This document shows positions 17,138 through 25,326 of a stretch of DNA of 64,000 nucleotides, one piece after another. This stretch comes from Kitasatospora sp. NBC_01246. GTDB lineage: Bacteria > Actinomycetota > Actinomycetes > Streptomycetales > Streptomycetaceae. The translations under genes and the position numbers were made by a program. The stretch covers positions 930,001 through 994,000 of the forward strand of contig NZ_CP108484.1 in the NCBI RefSeq assembly GCF_036226505.1, given 5' to 3'. How positions within the stretch are numbered: the stretch's first letter is position 1; each line of letters starts with the position of its first letter. The notes under the pieces were generated by a model. That model was not told where the DNA came from and ran no database searches. It saw only the letters and a list, made by a program, of their open reading frames with translations.

Positions 17138-17272
17138 GTCGCCCCCCGGTTCCGTCGGCAGCGCTCGGCCGCCCTCTTGGTGTCTCGAACAGAGATACAT
17201 CGTTTAGAGGCACATCGGCAAGAGGTACCATGACGCCCGAACCGCGCGTGCGACGACGGAAGGGCTTCACCG
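17138..17272. promoter_or_regulatory. MATE/PadR divergent control region
   Basis: The 135-bp gap contains a locally AT-rich segment around 17181-17215 with an interrupted dyad TGTCTC-N5-GAGATACA (17181-17199) and TTTAGA nearby, which can serve as -10 elements for either direction. PadR proteins typically bind such sites between their gene and the pump gene. The exact elements are not resolved. Confidence 0.4.
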
Positions 17273-17812
17273 GTGCTCACCCTCGCGATCCTCGGCTTCC
17301 TGTACGACGAGCCGCTGCACGGCTACGAGTTGAAGTCACGGATCACCGGCCTGACCGGCCACGCCCGGCCGGTCAGCGACGGTGCGCTCTACCCCGCCAT
17401 CGCCCGTCTGGAGAAGGCCGGACTGCTGGAGCGCCGCAGCGAGCCCGGCAGCGGTGCCGCGCCGCGGCAGGTCCTGGAGCTCACCGCGGCGGGCCGGGCC
17501 GAACTCGAGGGCCGGCTGGCCGACCCGGCCGAGGCCGAGATCTCCGACCAGATCCGCTTCTTCACCGTGGCCGCCTTCCTCGACCGCCTCACCGACCCGG
17601 TCGCGCAGGCCGCGGTCCTGCGGCGCCGGCTGGCGTTCCTGGAGGCGCCGAGCAGCTTCTTCTACGACGCGCAGGGCCGGCCGGTCGCGGCCGAGCAGGA
17701 GTCCAGCCCGTTCCGGCGCGGCATGCTGCTGGTCGCCCGCGCGTCCGGCGCCGCCGAGCGGGCCTGGCTGGCCGGGACGATCGCCGATCTGGAGGGCGGC
17801 CGGGCGTGCTGA
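17273..17812 (+). CDS. PadR-family regulator
   Basis: This 179-residue regulator has the PadR winged helix, MLTLAILGFLYDEPLHGYELKSRI and then VSDGALYPAIARLEKAGLLERR, plus a C-terminal Vir_act_alpha_C-type helical domain (AAFLDRLTDP to the end). The GTG start has a GGAAGGG site. It is divergent from the MATE pump and is the best candidate for its regulator. A Cys is the last residue. Confidence 0.93.
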   Translation: MLTLAILGFLYDEPLHGYELKSRITGLTGHARPVSDGALYPAIARLEKAGLLERRSEPGSGAAPRQVLELTAAGRAELEGRLADPAEAEISDQIRFFTVAAFLDRLTDPVAQAAVLRRRLAFLEAPSSFFYDAQGRPVAAEQESSPFRRGMLLVARASGAAERAWLAGTIADLEGGRAC

Positions 17813-18026
17813 GGCGGGCGGTGGGAGGGGCTCGGAAGGGCCGCCGCCCGCAGTCGCCCGGGGCGTGCTCGGGCCCCGGACAAGGGTGCGAGACGGTCCG
17901 CCGATTCCTGTTCCGGGCCTGGCGCAACTGGGGCGTGTCGTCGCTATGATGATCCGCCTCACACCATGGCGCCGCCGCGGGGTGAACCGTACGCGCCGGG
18001 CCATGCCCGCACCCCTGGAGGCCGCC

Positions 18027-18923
18027 GTGCCCACTGCCGACACCGGAACCGCCCGCCCGCAGCAGCTGACGCGCGACGGCATCCCCGGCTGGTTCTTCAA
18101 GGTCGACCAGGAGGCCTTCGCCCACTTCCTCACCGAACAGAGCGCGGCCGGGCACACCGGCGACATCCTCGAACTGGGCACCTACCTCGGCCGGAGCGCC
18201 GTCCTGCTCGGGGACCACCTCCGGCCCGGCGAGCAGCTGACCGTCTGCGACCTGTTCGACTCCGAGGCGGGCGACGCCGACAACGCCGCCGAGATGACGA
18301 TGTCCTACCGCAAGACCCTGACCAGGAGCGCCTTCGAGGCCAACTACCTCACGTTCCACCCGCGGTTGCCGGTCATCGTGCAGGCCCCCACCTCGGTACT
18401 GGCCGACCGCCGGATCCCGGACGGCAGTTGCCGCTTCGTCCACATCGACGCCTCGCACCTCTACGAGCACGTGGCCGGGGACATCGAGGTCGCCCGGGCG
18501 GCACTGGGCGAGAACGGGCTGGTCGCGCTCGACGACTACCGCTCGGAGCACACCCCGGGCGTCTCGGCGGCGGTCTGGCAGGCGGTGTTCACCGGCGGGC
18601 TGCGGCCCGTGCTGCTCACCCCCATGAAGTTCTACGGGACTTGGGGGGACGCCGAGGAACTCCAGCGGGTGCTGCTCGGCCGGGACTGGCGGGCCGGCGG
18701 CTACACGGTGGACGAGGACGCCATCGCCGGTGCGCGGGTGGTGCGGCTGAAGTACGCGGTCAAGCCGGGCGCGGCCCAGGCGCACCGCTCCGCCCCGCGG
18801 CGCCTGGCGCTGGACCTGCTGCCGCCGGTCGCCACCCGCGCGACCCGGCGGCTGCTCCAGGCGCTGCGCGATCGCCGCGCGGGCCGGCCGGCGGTCCGTA
18901 CCGGCTGGTCCCGCGCCGGCTGA
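18027..18923 (+). CDS. class I SAM-dependent methyltransferase
   Basis: About 298 residues with a Methyltransf_24/TylF-like Rossmann domain: GDILELGTYLGRSAVLLGDHL (SAM-binding glycine loop), TVCDLFDSEAGDADN (ribose-binding acidic residue), FVHIDASHLYEHVAGDIEVA and GLVALDDY (metal/catalytic DD). The GTG at 18027 is chosen for the GGAGG site five bases upstream; an ATG at 18003 is the alternative. The C-terminal 50 residues are basic. Natural-product or glycan O-methylation is typical of the family, but no cluster surrounds it, so the acceptor is unknown. Confidence 0.85.
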   Translation: MPTADTGTARPQQLTRDGIPGWFFKVDQEAFAHFLTEQSAAGHTGDILELGTYLGRSAVLLGDHLRPGEQLTVCDLFDSEAGDADNAAEMTMSYRKTLTRSAFEANYLTFHPRLPVIVQAPTSVLADRRIPDGSCRFVHIDASHLYEHVAGDIEVARAALGENGLVALDDYRSEHTPGVSAAVWQAVFTGGLRPVLLTPMKFYGTWGDAEELQRVLLGRDWRAGGYTVDEDAIAGARVVRLKYAVKPGAAQAHRSAPRRLALDLLPPVATRATRRLLQALRDRRAGRPAVRTGWSRAG

Positions 18924-18950
18924 TCCCGTACCGGCTGGTCCCGCGCCGGC
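18897..18950. repeat. direct repeat spanning the methyltransferase stop codon
   Basis: A unit of about 24 bp beginning CGTACCGGCTGGTCC occurs twice with 30-bp period, the TGA stop lying between copies. It looks like a recent small tandem duplication at the gene end. Confidence 0.7.
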
Positions 18951-18957
18951 GTTCGCG

Positions 18958-19008
18958 GGGAGGGGCGGGCGGCCCCGGCCGGGACGGGCAGGGTCGGCCG
19001 CCCCTCCC
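18958..19008 (+). terminator. hairpin after methyltransferase gene
   Basis: GGGAGGGGCGG at 18958-18968 pairs perfectly with CCGCCCCTCCC at 18998-19008 around a GC-rich 29-base interior that can itself pair in part. It is the likely terminator. Confidence 0.6.
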
Positions 19009-19043
19009 GCCGGGGCCGGGCGGATGGCGTCGATCCCGCTCGG

Positions 19044-19103
19044 TAGGCTGTCACGATGCACCGGACCACCACCGCGCCGACCCCCTCCGAGCTGCCCGGA
19101 TGA
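19044..19103 (+). promoter_or_regulatory. TAGGCT promoter element with coupled 15-codon mini-ORF
   Basis: TAGGCT (19044-19049) lies six bases before an ATG that opens a 15-codon frame, MHRTTTAPTPSELPG, whose TGA (19101-19103) overlaps the ATG of the PAP2-like gene (ATGA). This would be a leaderless upstream peptide translationally coupled to the membrane protein, which itself lacks a good ribosome binding site. The peptide contains Thr-Thr-Thr; a sensing role is possible but unproven. Confidence 0.5.
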
Positions 19104-19723
19104 GCGTCTTCCTGCCTCCCGAGCCGCCGGCCTTCGCCACCGCCTCACCACGCGAACGGGTCGCGCGGGTCCTCACCGAATCGCTGGCGCCCGCCCATCT
19201 GGTCATCGCCCTGCTGCTGCTCGTCGGCGCGCACAGCACCGAGGGCTGGTCCGGGGCCGGCTGGGGCCTGCTGGCCGCGCTGTTCTGCGGCGTGGTGCCG
19301 CTCGGCATCATCGCCCTCGGGGTGCGGCGCGGCGCGCTGACCGACAAGCACATCCGGGTCCGCCGCCAGCGCGTCGTCCCGATGGCCGCCAGCCTGCTGT
19401 CGGTGGTGGCGGGCGTGGCCCTGCTGTACGCGCTGGACGCCCCGGCGGAGGTCGCCGCCCTGGTCGTGGCGATGCTGGCCGGCCTGGTGTCGGCGCTCGC
19501 CGTCACGGTCTGGTGGCAGATATCCCTGCACAACGCCGTGGCCGGGGGCACCGCGATGATCCTGGTGCTGGCGTTCGGCCCGGCGGCGCTGCCGGTCGCG
19601 GCGGCCGCGCCGGTGGCGGTGGGCTGGTCGCGGCTGGTGCTGAAGGCCCACACGGCCGCGCAGGTGCTCGCCGGGACGGCGCTCGGCGGTGTCTGCGCCG
19701 TGGTGTTCGCGCTGCTGCGCTGA
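19100..19723 (+). CDS. PAP2-like membrane protein, degenerate active site
   Basis: This 207-residue protein has five to six transmembrane helices and the layout of a type 2 phosphatidic acid phosphatase. The third family motif survives partly as WSRLVLKAHTAAQVLAG (SR...H...), but the usual PSGH is replaced by HNAVAGG and the first motif KxxxRP is not clear, with only RVRRQRVVP visible. It may therefore be a diverged phosphatase on an undecaprenyl-type lipid or an inactive relative. Translation probably depends on the overlapping mini-ORF. Nearby genes give no pathway. Confidence 0.72.
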   Translation: MSVFLPPEPPAFATASPRERVARVLTESLAPAHLVIALLLLVGAHSTEGWSGAGWGLLAALFCGVVPLGIIALGVRRGALTDKHIRVRRQRVVPMAASLLSVVAGVALLYALDAPAEVAALVVAMLAGLVSALAVTVWWQISLHNAVAGGTAMILVLAFGPAALPVAAAAPVAVGWSRLVLKAHTAAQVLAGTALGGVCAVVFALLR

Positions 19724-19840
19724 GCCCCGGCCCTCCCTCGGCCCGCCCCGGTCCCGCGCTTGGGCTCCCCGGACTCGGCGGCCGCACCGCACCGCACCGA
19801 TAGGGTCGGCGGGTCGCCGTCGGGCCCTGAGGAGGTCGCG

Positions 19841-20773
19841 TTGGAGCCGGTCACGCTGCCGGACGCGGAGCAGCTGCCCGAGGCGCTGCTCGAACTCGCC
19901 GTCCCGTTCGAGGAGGTGAACGCCGTCCTGGCCGCGCGCACCCGGCTGGCCCGGGACGGCGGGCTGCGGGCCGCGTTCGACGAGGCCCTGCGCGAGCAGG
20001 TGGCGGCGGTCGGGACGCTCGGCCGGCCGTCCGGTCTCTACGGCAGCCGGCCGGCGGGGTTCGAGGCCGACGGACACCTCCTGACCCTGCTCTTCGTCGC
20101 CCTCGCCCCGCACGTCCGGGCGTACCACCGTGCCCTCGGGATCGGCCCGGCGGTGACCAGGAGCACCCTGGCCGACCTCGGCCGGCAGCTGGTGGTGAGC
20201 CGTTGGCGGGGCCACCCCGGCGGGCTGGGCAACCCCTCCTGGCTGACCCTGCACTTCCGGGGCGAGCTGTACCAGCTCGGCCGGCTCCAGTTCCAGCGCA
20301 AGCGGCTCACCGGGGCGGACGCCGAATCGGCGGCCGCGGCCGGGTTCGGCCCGTGGAGCCTGCAACTGCACATCCCCGACCACAGCGGACCGCTCTCCGC
20401 CGAGGCCTGCGACCGTGCGCTGGCCCGGGCCCGCGACTTCTTCGCCCGGCACTTCCCCACCGAGCCGTACGCGACGGCGTTCATCTCCTCCTGGCTGCTG
20501 GACCCTCAGCTCCGCCGCCACCTGCCGGAGGACTCCAACATCGTCCGGTTCCAGAAACGGTTCACCCCGCTGCGTCCGCCGGGCGAGCCGGCGGACGACA
20601 ACCCGCTCCGCTACGTCTTCGGCGACAGCGGCCGGCCGCTGGAGTCGCTGCCCCGGGACACCCCGCTCCAGCGGGCCCTGGTGGACCACCTGCGCGCGGG
20701 CGGCCACTGGTACGTCGTCGGCGGGTGGCTCAGGCTCGGCGAGGGCGACGTGCTCGGCGAGGACGACGCCTGA
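19841..20773 (+). CDS. GNAT-like acyltransferase (NAT_N plus GNAT_C domains)
   Basis: About 310 residues. The frame opens with a rare TTG, chosen because a strong GAGGAGG site lies exactly upstream and no ATG or GTG is suitably placed. The sequence fits the two-domain acyltransferase family known from actinobacteria: an N-terminal helical part (about 1-130) and a C-terminal GNAT-fold part (WLTLHFRGELYQLGRLQFQRKRL, LQLHIPDHSGPLSAEACDRALARARDFFARHFP, SWLLDPQLRRHLPEDSNIVRFQKRF). A TAGGGT element (19801-19806) may be its -10. Substrate unknown. Confidence 0.75.
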   Translation: MEPVTLPDAEQLPEALLELAVPFEEVNAVLAARTRLARDGGLRAAFDEALREQVAAVGTLGRPSGLYGSRPAGFEADGHLLTLLFVALAPHVRAYHRALGIGPAVTRSTLADLGRQLVVSRWRGHPGGLGNPSWLTLHFRGELYQLGRLQFQRKRLTGADAESAAAAGFGPWSLQLHIPDHSGPLSAEACDRALARARDFFARHFPTEPYATAFISSWLLDPQLRRHLPEDSNIVRFQKRFTPLRPPGEPADDNPLRYVFGDSGRPLESLPRDTPLQRALVDHLRAGGHWYVVGGWLRLGEGDVLGEDDA

Positions 20774-21100
20774 CCGGTGGTCAGGACCGACACGGCCCCA
20801 GGGGCGCGGAGCGGCCGGCCGGGATCCGGAGGCCGGGCCCCGGGGTGCCCTGCGCGCCCACGGCGGATTCTCCTACGCCATTCCGATTGATATGACTGCG
20901 CATCACTCACACGAGGGAACTTCATTTAAAGATTTGCCCACGGAACATTAAAGGTCGCATAGTGGGAGTGCCTCATTTGGCCCTAGTGATGGCCAAGTTC
21001 AGGCAAAGTACGGTGCGCGTCGCGCCCGGGCGGTAGCCGGCTGTCAGCCGGTCCCGCCGCCCGCCGCGCCGCGCCCACCTCGGCAGGTGAGGAGAAGGCA
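20774..21100 (+). promoter_or_regulatory. AT-rich promoter region of the lyase/transporter operon
   Basis: This 327-bp gap contains the most AT-rich patch of the neighbourhood (about 20875-21000). A promoter-like pair TTGCCC (20934-20939) and CATAGT (20958-20963) has an 18-bp spacer. Downstream, TTGGCC-N8-GGCCAA (20977-20996) is a perfect inverted repeat in a repressor-like position. No gene is seen in the gap. Regulated expression is likely. Confidence 0.55.
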
Positions 21101-21985
21101 ATGCTTCACGAAGACACGGCGCCGGGCTACGGGCAGCGCCTCCGCGAGGACGTCGCGGCCCAGGGGACGACCCCGCTCATCGGCGTCTACGACATGTACT
21201 CGGCCTCGATCGCGGCCGAGCACTACAACGGCATGTTCGTCTCGGGCTTCGGCTTCGCGGCGTCCTACTACGGCCTGCCGGACATCGGCTTCATCGCCTG
21301 GCCCGACATGGTGGCCTTCGTCGAGCGGCTGCGCGGCGCGTTCCCGCAGCACCACCTCCTGGTCGACATCGACGACGGCTACGTCGATCCGGAGGTGGCC
21401 TGCCACGTGGTGCGCAGGCTGGAGCGGATCGGCGCCTCCGGCGTCATCCTGGAGGACCAGAAGCGCCCGCGCCGCTGCGGTCACGCCGACGGCAAGCAGG
21501 TCCTGCCGCTGGAGGAGTACCTGGAGAAGCTCGACCAGGTCCTCGCCGCCCGCACCGACCTCGTGGTGGTGGCCCGGACGGATGCCACCGAGGAGAGTGA
21601 CATCCTGCTGCGGGCCGAGGCGCTCGCGGCCACCGACGCCGACATCGTCCTGGTGGACGGAGTGCGCAGCGAGGAGTGGATCCGCCGGATCCGGCAGGTC
21701 GTGGGGGACAAGCCGCTGCTGTTCAACCAGATCGCCGGTGGCAAGTCCCCCCGGCTCTCGCTCTCCGAGCTGGGCGAGCTCGGCGTCGACGTCGCCATCT
21801 ACAGCACTCCCTGCCTGTTCGCGGCGCACCGCGCGATGGACGAGGCGCTGGCCGGGCTGAAGGTGGCCGACGGCCGACTCCCGGCCCCCGCCGAGGACAG
21901 CCCCCAGATCGGGGTCCGGGAGTCCACCGAGTTGCTGGAGCGGAACATCGCCCGCCCGCGCCGGCGCGAGGCGGTAGGAGCGTGA
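21101..21985 (+). CDS. isocitrate lyase/PEP mutase family carbon-carbon lyase
   Basis: This 294-residue TIM-barrel enzyme belongs to the isocitrate lyase/PEP mutase superfamily. Visible active-site features: VDIDDGY (Mg-binding Asp89/Asp91), ILEDQKRPRRCGH (Glu119 and the Cys126-Gly-His128 loop) and ARTDA (Arg159). The retained Cys and the His after it argue for a C-C lyase (methylisocitrate- or dimethylmalate-lyase-like) or an oxaloacetate decarboxylase, rather than PEP mutase, which lacks this Cys. The ATG has a GGAGAAGG site. It is followed without gap by a small secreted protein (GTGA overlap) and a transporter (ATGA overlap), so it heads a three-gene operon possibly handling a small dicarboxylate. 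Confidence 0.88.
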   Translation: MLHEDTAPGYGQRLREDVAAQGTTPLIGVYDMYSASIAAEHYNGMFVSGFGFAASYYGLPDIGFIAWPDMVAFVERLRGAFPQHHLLVDIDDGYVDPEVACHVVRRLERIGASGVILEDQKRPRRCGHADGKQVLPLEEYLEKLDQVLAARTDLVVVARTDATEESDILLRAEALAATDADIVLVDGVRSEEWIRRIRQVVGDKPLLFNQIAGGKSPRLSLSELGELGVDVAIYSTPCLFAAHRAMDEALAGLKVADGRLPAPAEDSPQIGVRESTELLERNIARPRRREAVGA

Positions 21986-22479
21986 CGTCCGCATCGCGCG
22001 GCGGGGCGCGGCCGGGCCCGGCGTGGGGCGGCTCAGTGTCGGGGGGCTCGGCGTCGGGCGGCTCGGTGTCGGGGGGCTCGGCGTCGGGTGGTTCGCGGCG
22101 GGGCCGTTCGGTCCCGCGCGGGCCGGCACCGAATCGCGCACCGGTGTCGGCCGGGGAGGTACCTCCGAGGCGTCGGGCCCTGTGGCATCCGGCCCTGTGG
22201 CGCCCGGCCGTCGCCGCTCTGTTCGGCGCCTGCGTTCTGCTCGGTGGGGCCGCCTCGCCCGCGGTGGCGGGCGGCAGCCTGATCACCGTGATCGACAACT
22301 CCCACTCGGACTCGCTGGTGAGCACCGACTCGCTCCTGGAGATCGACAAGTCGGGCAACCTCCAGTCCGGACAGGGCACGGCGGGCAGTGACCAGGGGCC
22401 GGCCAATGCCCTGGTGGGCACGGTGCTGGGGATCGCGCCGGTCACCGCGGTCGACTCGTCGGCAGGGAGCGACGAATGA
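21982..22479 (+). CDS. small secreted or membrane-anchored protein with Gly/Ser repeats
   Basis: About 165 residues of unknown family. The N-terminal 40 residues are a low-complexity SGGS region encoded by four 15-bp repeats, then an Arg-rich stretch, then a hydrophobic segment PAVAALFGACVLLGGAASPAVA that looks like a signal peptide or anchor, and finally a 65-residue exported part rich in Ser/Asp (IDNSHSDSLVSTDSLLEIDKSGNL). The GTG at 21982 overlaps the preceding stop, but its binding site is badly spaced; a later GTG may be the true start. The next gene overlaps by ATGA. It may be an accessory of the transporter. Confidence 0.55.
   Translation: MTSASRGGARPGPAWGGSVSGGSASGGSVSGGSASGGSRRGRSVPRGPAPNRAPVSAGEVPPRRRALWHPALWRPAVAALFGACVLLGGAASPAVAGGSLITVIDNSHSDSLVSTDSLLEIDKSGNLQSGQGTAGSDQGPANALVGTVLGIAPVTAVDSSAGSDE
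22030..22089. repeat. 15-bp tandem repeats in coding sequence
   Basis: Four copies of a 15-bp unit of the form GGCTCGGYGTCGGGS, one nearly identical to its neighbour once removed, encode GGSVSGGSA-type repeats near the N-terminus of the small secreted protein. They may vary in number between strains. Confidence 0.85.
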
Positions 22480-23750
22480 GCGGCGGGCTCCGGCACCGGG
22501 CTCATGGACCCGGTGCCGGCCCGCCGGGTACGCCGGATCAGCCAGGTTCGTCGGGCCCGCCCGGCCCGCCGGATCGGGCTGCTGCGGGGCCGGACGGCCC
22601 GGAGGCCGTGGCAGCGAGCCCGAGTGCGGGGCCGGCCGCCGCGGTGGCCGCGCCGCCCGGGCCCGGTCCGGCTCGACGCGGGCGCCGGCTGCGCGGGCTC
22701 GACCCGTACGTGGCGGCGCTGGCGGGCACCGTCCTGCTCGCCACCTTGCTTCCCGCCACCGGTCGGGCCGCCCGGGGGGCCGAGCTGGCCTGCGACCTCG
22801 CGGTCGGGTTGCTCTTCTTCCTGTACGGGGCCCGGCTCTCCGCCCGCGAGACGCTGGCCGGGCTGCGCCACCTCCGGCTGCACGGCCTGGTCCTGGCCTG
22901 CACCTTCGTCCTCCTCCCCCTGCTCGGGCTCGCCACCGCCGCCCTGACACCCCGTCCGCTCACCGAGCAGCTGCAGACCGGCGTGCTGTTCCTCTGCCTC
23001 GTCCCGTCGACGGTGCAGTCCTCGGTGGCGCTCACCGGCGCCGCTCGCGGCAACGTCCCGGCTGCCATCTGCGCGGGCACCTACTCCAGCCTCGCCGGCC
23101 TGCTCCTCACGCCGCTGCTGGCCGCCTGGTTGCTGGGCGCCCACACCGCCCTGTCCGCCGACGGCCTGCTGCGGATCGGTGCGCAACTGCTCGCGCCGTT
23201 CCTCCTCGGGCAGGCGCTGCGCCCGAGGATCGGCGGGTTCCTCACCAGGCACAAACGCCTCCTCACCCCGGTGGACCGGGGCTCGATCCTGCTCGTCGTC
23301 TACACCGCCTTCAGCGCGGCGGTGGCGCAGGGCATCTGGAGCCTGACCACCCCCACCGCCCTGCTCGGCCTGCTGGCGGTGCTGCTCGCCCTACTCGCCA
23401 CCACCCTCGCCCTCACCGGGCTCGGCGCCCGCCTGCTGGGGCTCGACCGGGCGTCCGGCATCGCGGCCGTCCTCTGCGGCTCACAGAAGAGCCTGGCGAA
23501 CGGCCTGCCGATGGCGACCGTCCTGTTCGGACCGCAGGCCGGGCTGCTGGTGATGCCGTTGATGGTGTATCACCAGCTCCAGCTGATCGCCGGCACGCTC
23601 CTCGCCGGCCGCTGGTCACGGGCGCCGGACCCTTCCGAGGAGGAGCCGGCCGCCGGCGGCGGGGAGAGCGGCGTCCACGCCGAGTGGGAGTCGGAGGCCG
23701 CGGTGTCCGGTGGCGAGGAACCGCTCCCGGTCGGCCGGTCGCAGGACTGA
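22476..23750 (+). CDS. SBF-like (bile acid:sodium symporter fold) transporter
   Basis: This 424-residue protein has a 70-residue disordered Gly/Pro-rich N-terminus, then about nine to ten transmembrane helices of the SBF_like (YfeH/P7) family: LACDLAVGLLFFLYGARLSARETLAGLRHLRLHG, FLCLVPSTVQSSVALTGAARGN (the conserved crossover segment), AVLCGSQKSLANGLPMA and MVYHQLQLIAGTLLAGR. YfeH-type proteins resemble sodium-coupled organic-anion symporters; substrate unknown. Its coupling to a lyase of the isocitrate-lyase superfamily suggests uptake of a carboxylate. The C-terminal tail is acidic. Confidence 0.88.
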   Translation: MSGGLRHRAHGPGAGPPGTPDQPGSSGPPGPPDRAAAGPDGPEAVAASPSAGPAAAVAAPPGPGPARRGRRLRGLDPYVAALAGTVLLATLLPATGRAARGAELACDLAVGLLFFLYGARLSARETLAGLRHLRLHGLVLACTFVLLPLLGLATAALTPRPLTEQLQTGVLFLCLVPSTVQSSVALTGAARGNVPAAICAGTYSSLAGLLLTPLLAAWLLGAHTALSADGLLRIGAQLLAPFLLGQALRPRIGGFLTRHKRLLTPVDRGSILLVVYTAFSAAVAQGIWSLTTPTALLGLLAVLLALLATTLALTGLGARLLGLDRASGIAAVLCGSQKSLANGLPMATVLFGPQAGLLVMPLMVYHQLQLIAGTLLAGRWSRAPDPSEEEPAAGGGESGVHAEWESEAAVSGGEEPLPVGRSQD

Positions 23751-24017
23751 CCGGTCCGCCGAGCGCTGCCCGAGAACGTCCACCCGGCCCACCGGAACCA
23801 CCGGGCGCGAGCACGGAACTCCCCCCGAGCGGCCCTGGCCAGCAGGTCGGGGCCGCTCCTCGCCCGGCCGTACATGGTGGAAACACTCCAAGATCGTCTC
23901 GCGATCATTGTTCCTGGCAGGGCCCACGGCCCGCATGCGACCTGGAACAGACTGGCAGGGCGCGGTGGCCCGGTCGGCCGCCGCGCTCCTGTCACGGCCG
24001 ACCCAAGGACTGCCATC

Positions 24018-25232
24018 GTGAACGAGCGTGTTCTCACTCCCCGCAACCGGGGTTTCCTCTTTCTCGACTCCCACCCGGCCGGGTGCGGGCGGTTGGTGGC
24101 CGACATGTGGCAGGCCTGCCCCGCCCCGGCCGCTCCGCCGGAGGGCGACGGGCCGGTGGCGCTGGTCATCGGTTCCTCCGCCGGGTACGGTCTGGCGGCC
24201 ACGCTCGCCGGTCTCAAGCGGGCGGGTATCCGCGGTATCGGTGTGTCCTTCGAGAAGGCCCCCACCGCACGCCGCACTGCGACGGCCGGCTGGTACCGCA
24301 CCGCCGCCACCGCCGACCTGGCCCGCGCCGCCGGGCGGGACATGGTCTTCCTCAACGGTGACGCGTTCTCCGACGCGATGAAGGAGCAGGTCGCCGATCT
24401 CGTCGAGCAGCGGTTCGGCGGCCGACTGGACCACCTGATCTACTCGGTGGCCGCGCCCCGGCGTACCGACCCGGAGACCGGCGCCACCTACGCCTCGGTC
24501 CTCAAGCCGATCGGCGGGGTGAACCGCACCAAGACCCTGGTCTTCGACGAGGACGGCGTGCCCGAGGTCCGCGAGGTCGAGACCGGGCCGGCCGAGGGCG
24601 ACGACGTGGCACAGACCGTGGCCGTGATGGGCGGCGCCGACTGGGAACGGTGGATCGACCACCTCGCCGGGCGGGGGCTGCTCGCCGAGGGGTTCAGCAC
24701 CGCCGCGCTCTCCTACATCGGCTCGTCGCTGACGGCGGCGATCTACCGGCAGGGCACCATCGGCGCGGCCAAGGCCCACCTGGAGGCCACCGCCCGGACC
24801 CTCGACGCACGGCTCGGCAGGACGGTGGGCGGGCGGGCCGTGACCTCCGTCAACGGCGCCGCCGTCACCCAGTCCTCCACCGCGATCCCCGGCATCGCCC
24901 TCTACACCGGCCTGCTGCGCGGCGTCCTCGGGGGCGGCCTCGTCCCGCCGATCCACCAGCTCGCCGCCCTGTGGGACCAGGTCACCGGCACCGCCCCGCT
25001 CGCCCTGGACGACGAGGGCCGGGTCCGCCTGGACACCTTCGAACTGACCGACGACGTCCAGGCCGCCGTCGCGGCCCGCTGGGAGAGCGCCACCACGGCG
25101 ACCATCGCCGACCTGGCCGACCTCGACTGGTTCCGCGCCGAGGTCCGCCGCCTCTACGGCTTCTCGGTGCCCGGCATCGACTACACCGCCCCGGTCGCCA
25201 CCGCCATCCCCTGGCCCGACCACACCTCCTGA
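24018..25232 (+). CDS. trans-2-enoyl-CoA/ACP reductase, FabV/TER family
   Basis: This 404-residue NADH-dependent reductase saturates trans-2-enoyl thioesters. It has the dinucleotide-binding GSSAGYGLAATLA, the catalytic Tyr-x8-Lys of FabV in YRQGTIGAAK, the preceding SYIGSSLTAA and the C-terminal FabV domain (VNGAAVTQSSTAIPGI, VPPIHQLAALWDQV). Length matches the family. The GTG at 24018 gives the classic VNERVLTPRNRGFLFLDSHP start. FabV enzymes are typically insensitive to triclosan; streptomycetes normally use FabI, so this is an extra reductase, for resistance, storage lipid or secondary metabolism. It stands alone. Confidence 0.93.
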   Translation: MNERVLTPRNRGFLFLDSHPAGCGRLVADMWQACPAPAAPPEGDGPVALVIGSSAGYGLAATLAGLKRAGIRGIGVSFEKAPTARRTATAGWYRTAATADLARAAGRDMVFLNGDAFSDAMKEQVADLVEQRFGGRLDHLIYSVAAPRRTDPETGATYASVLKPIGGVNRTKTLVFDEDGVPEVREVETGPAEGDDVAQTVAVMGGADWERWIDHLAGRGLLAEGFSTAALSYIGSSLTAAIYRQGTIGAAKAHLEATARTLDARLGRTVGGRAVTSVNGAAVTQSSTAIPGIALYTGLLRGVLGGGLVPPIHQLAALWDQVTGTAPLALDDEGRVRLDTFELTDDVQAAVAARWESATTATIADLADLDWFRAEVRRLYGFSVPGIDYTAPVATAIPWPDHTS

Positions 25233-25326
25233 GGAATGCCCCCCGGCCGGGACGGGCGGGCTGCCGCAGGCCCCGCCGGGGTGGTCCGCCCGGCCTCCGG
25301 GGCGAGGTGCGGGCCGCGGGCGCGGC

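Noticed and set aside
22030..22089. CRISPR-like repeats
   Set aside because: Units are contiguous 15-bp tandem repeats without spacers and lie in coding sequence.
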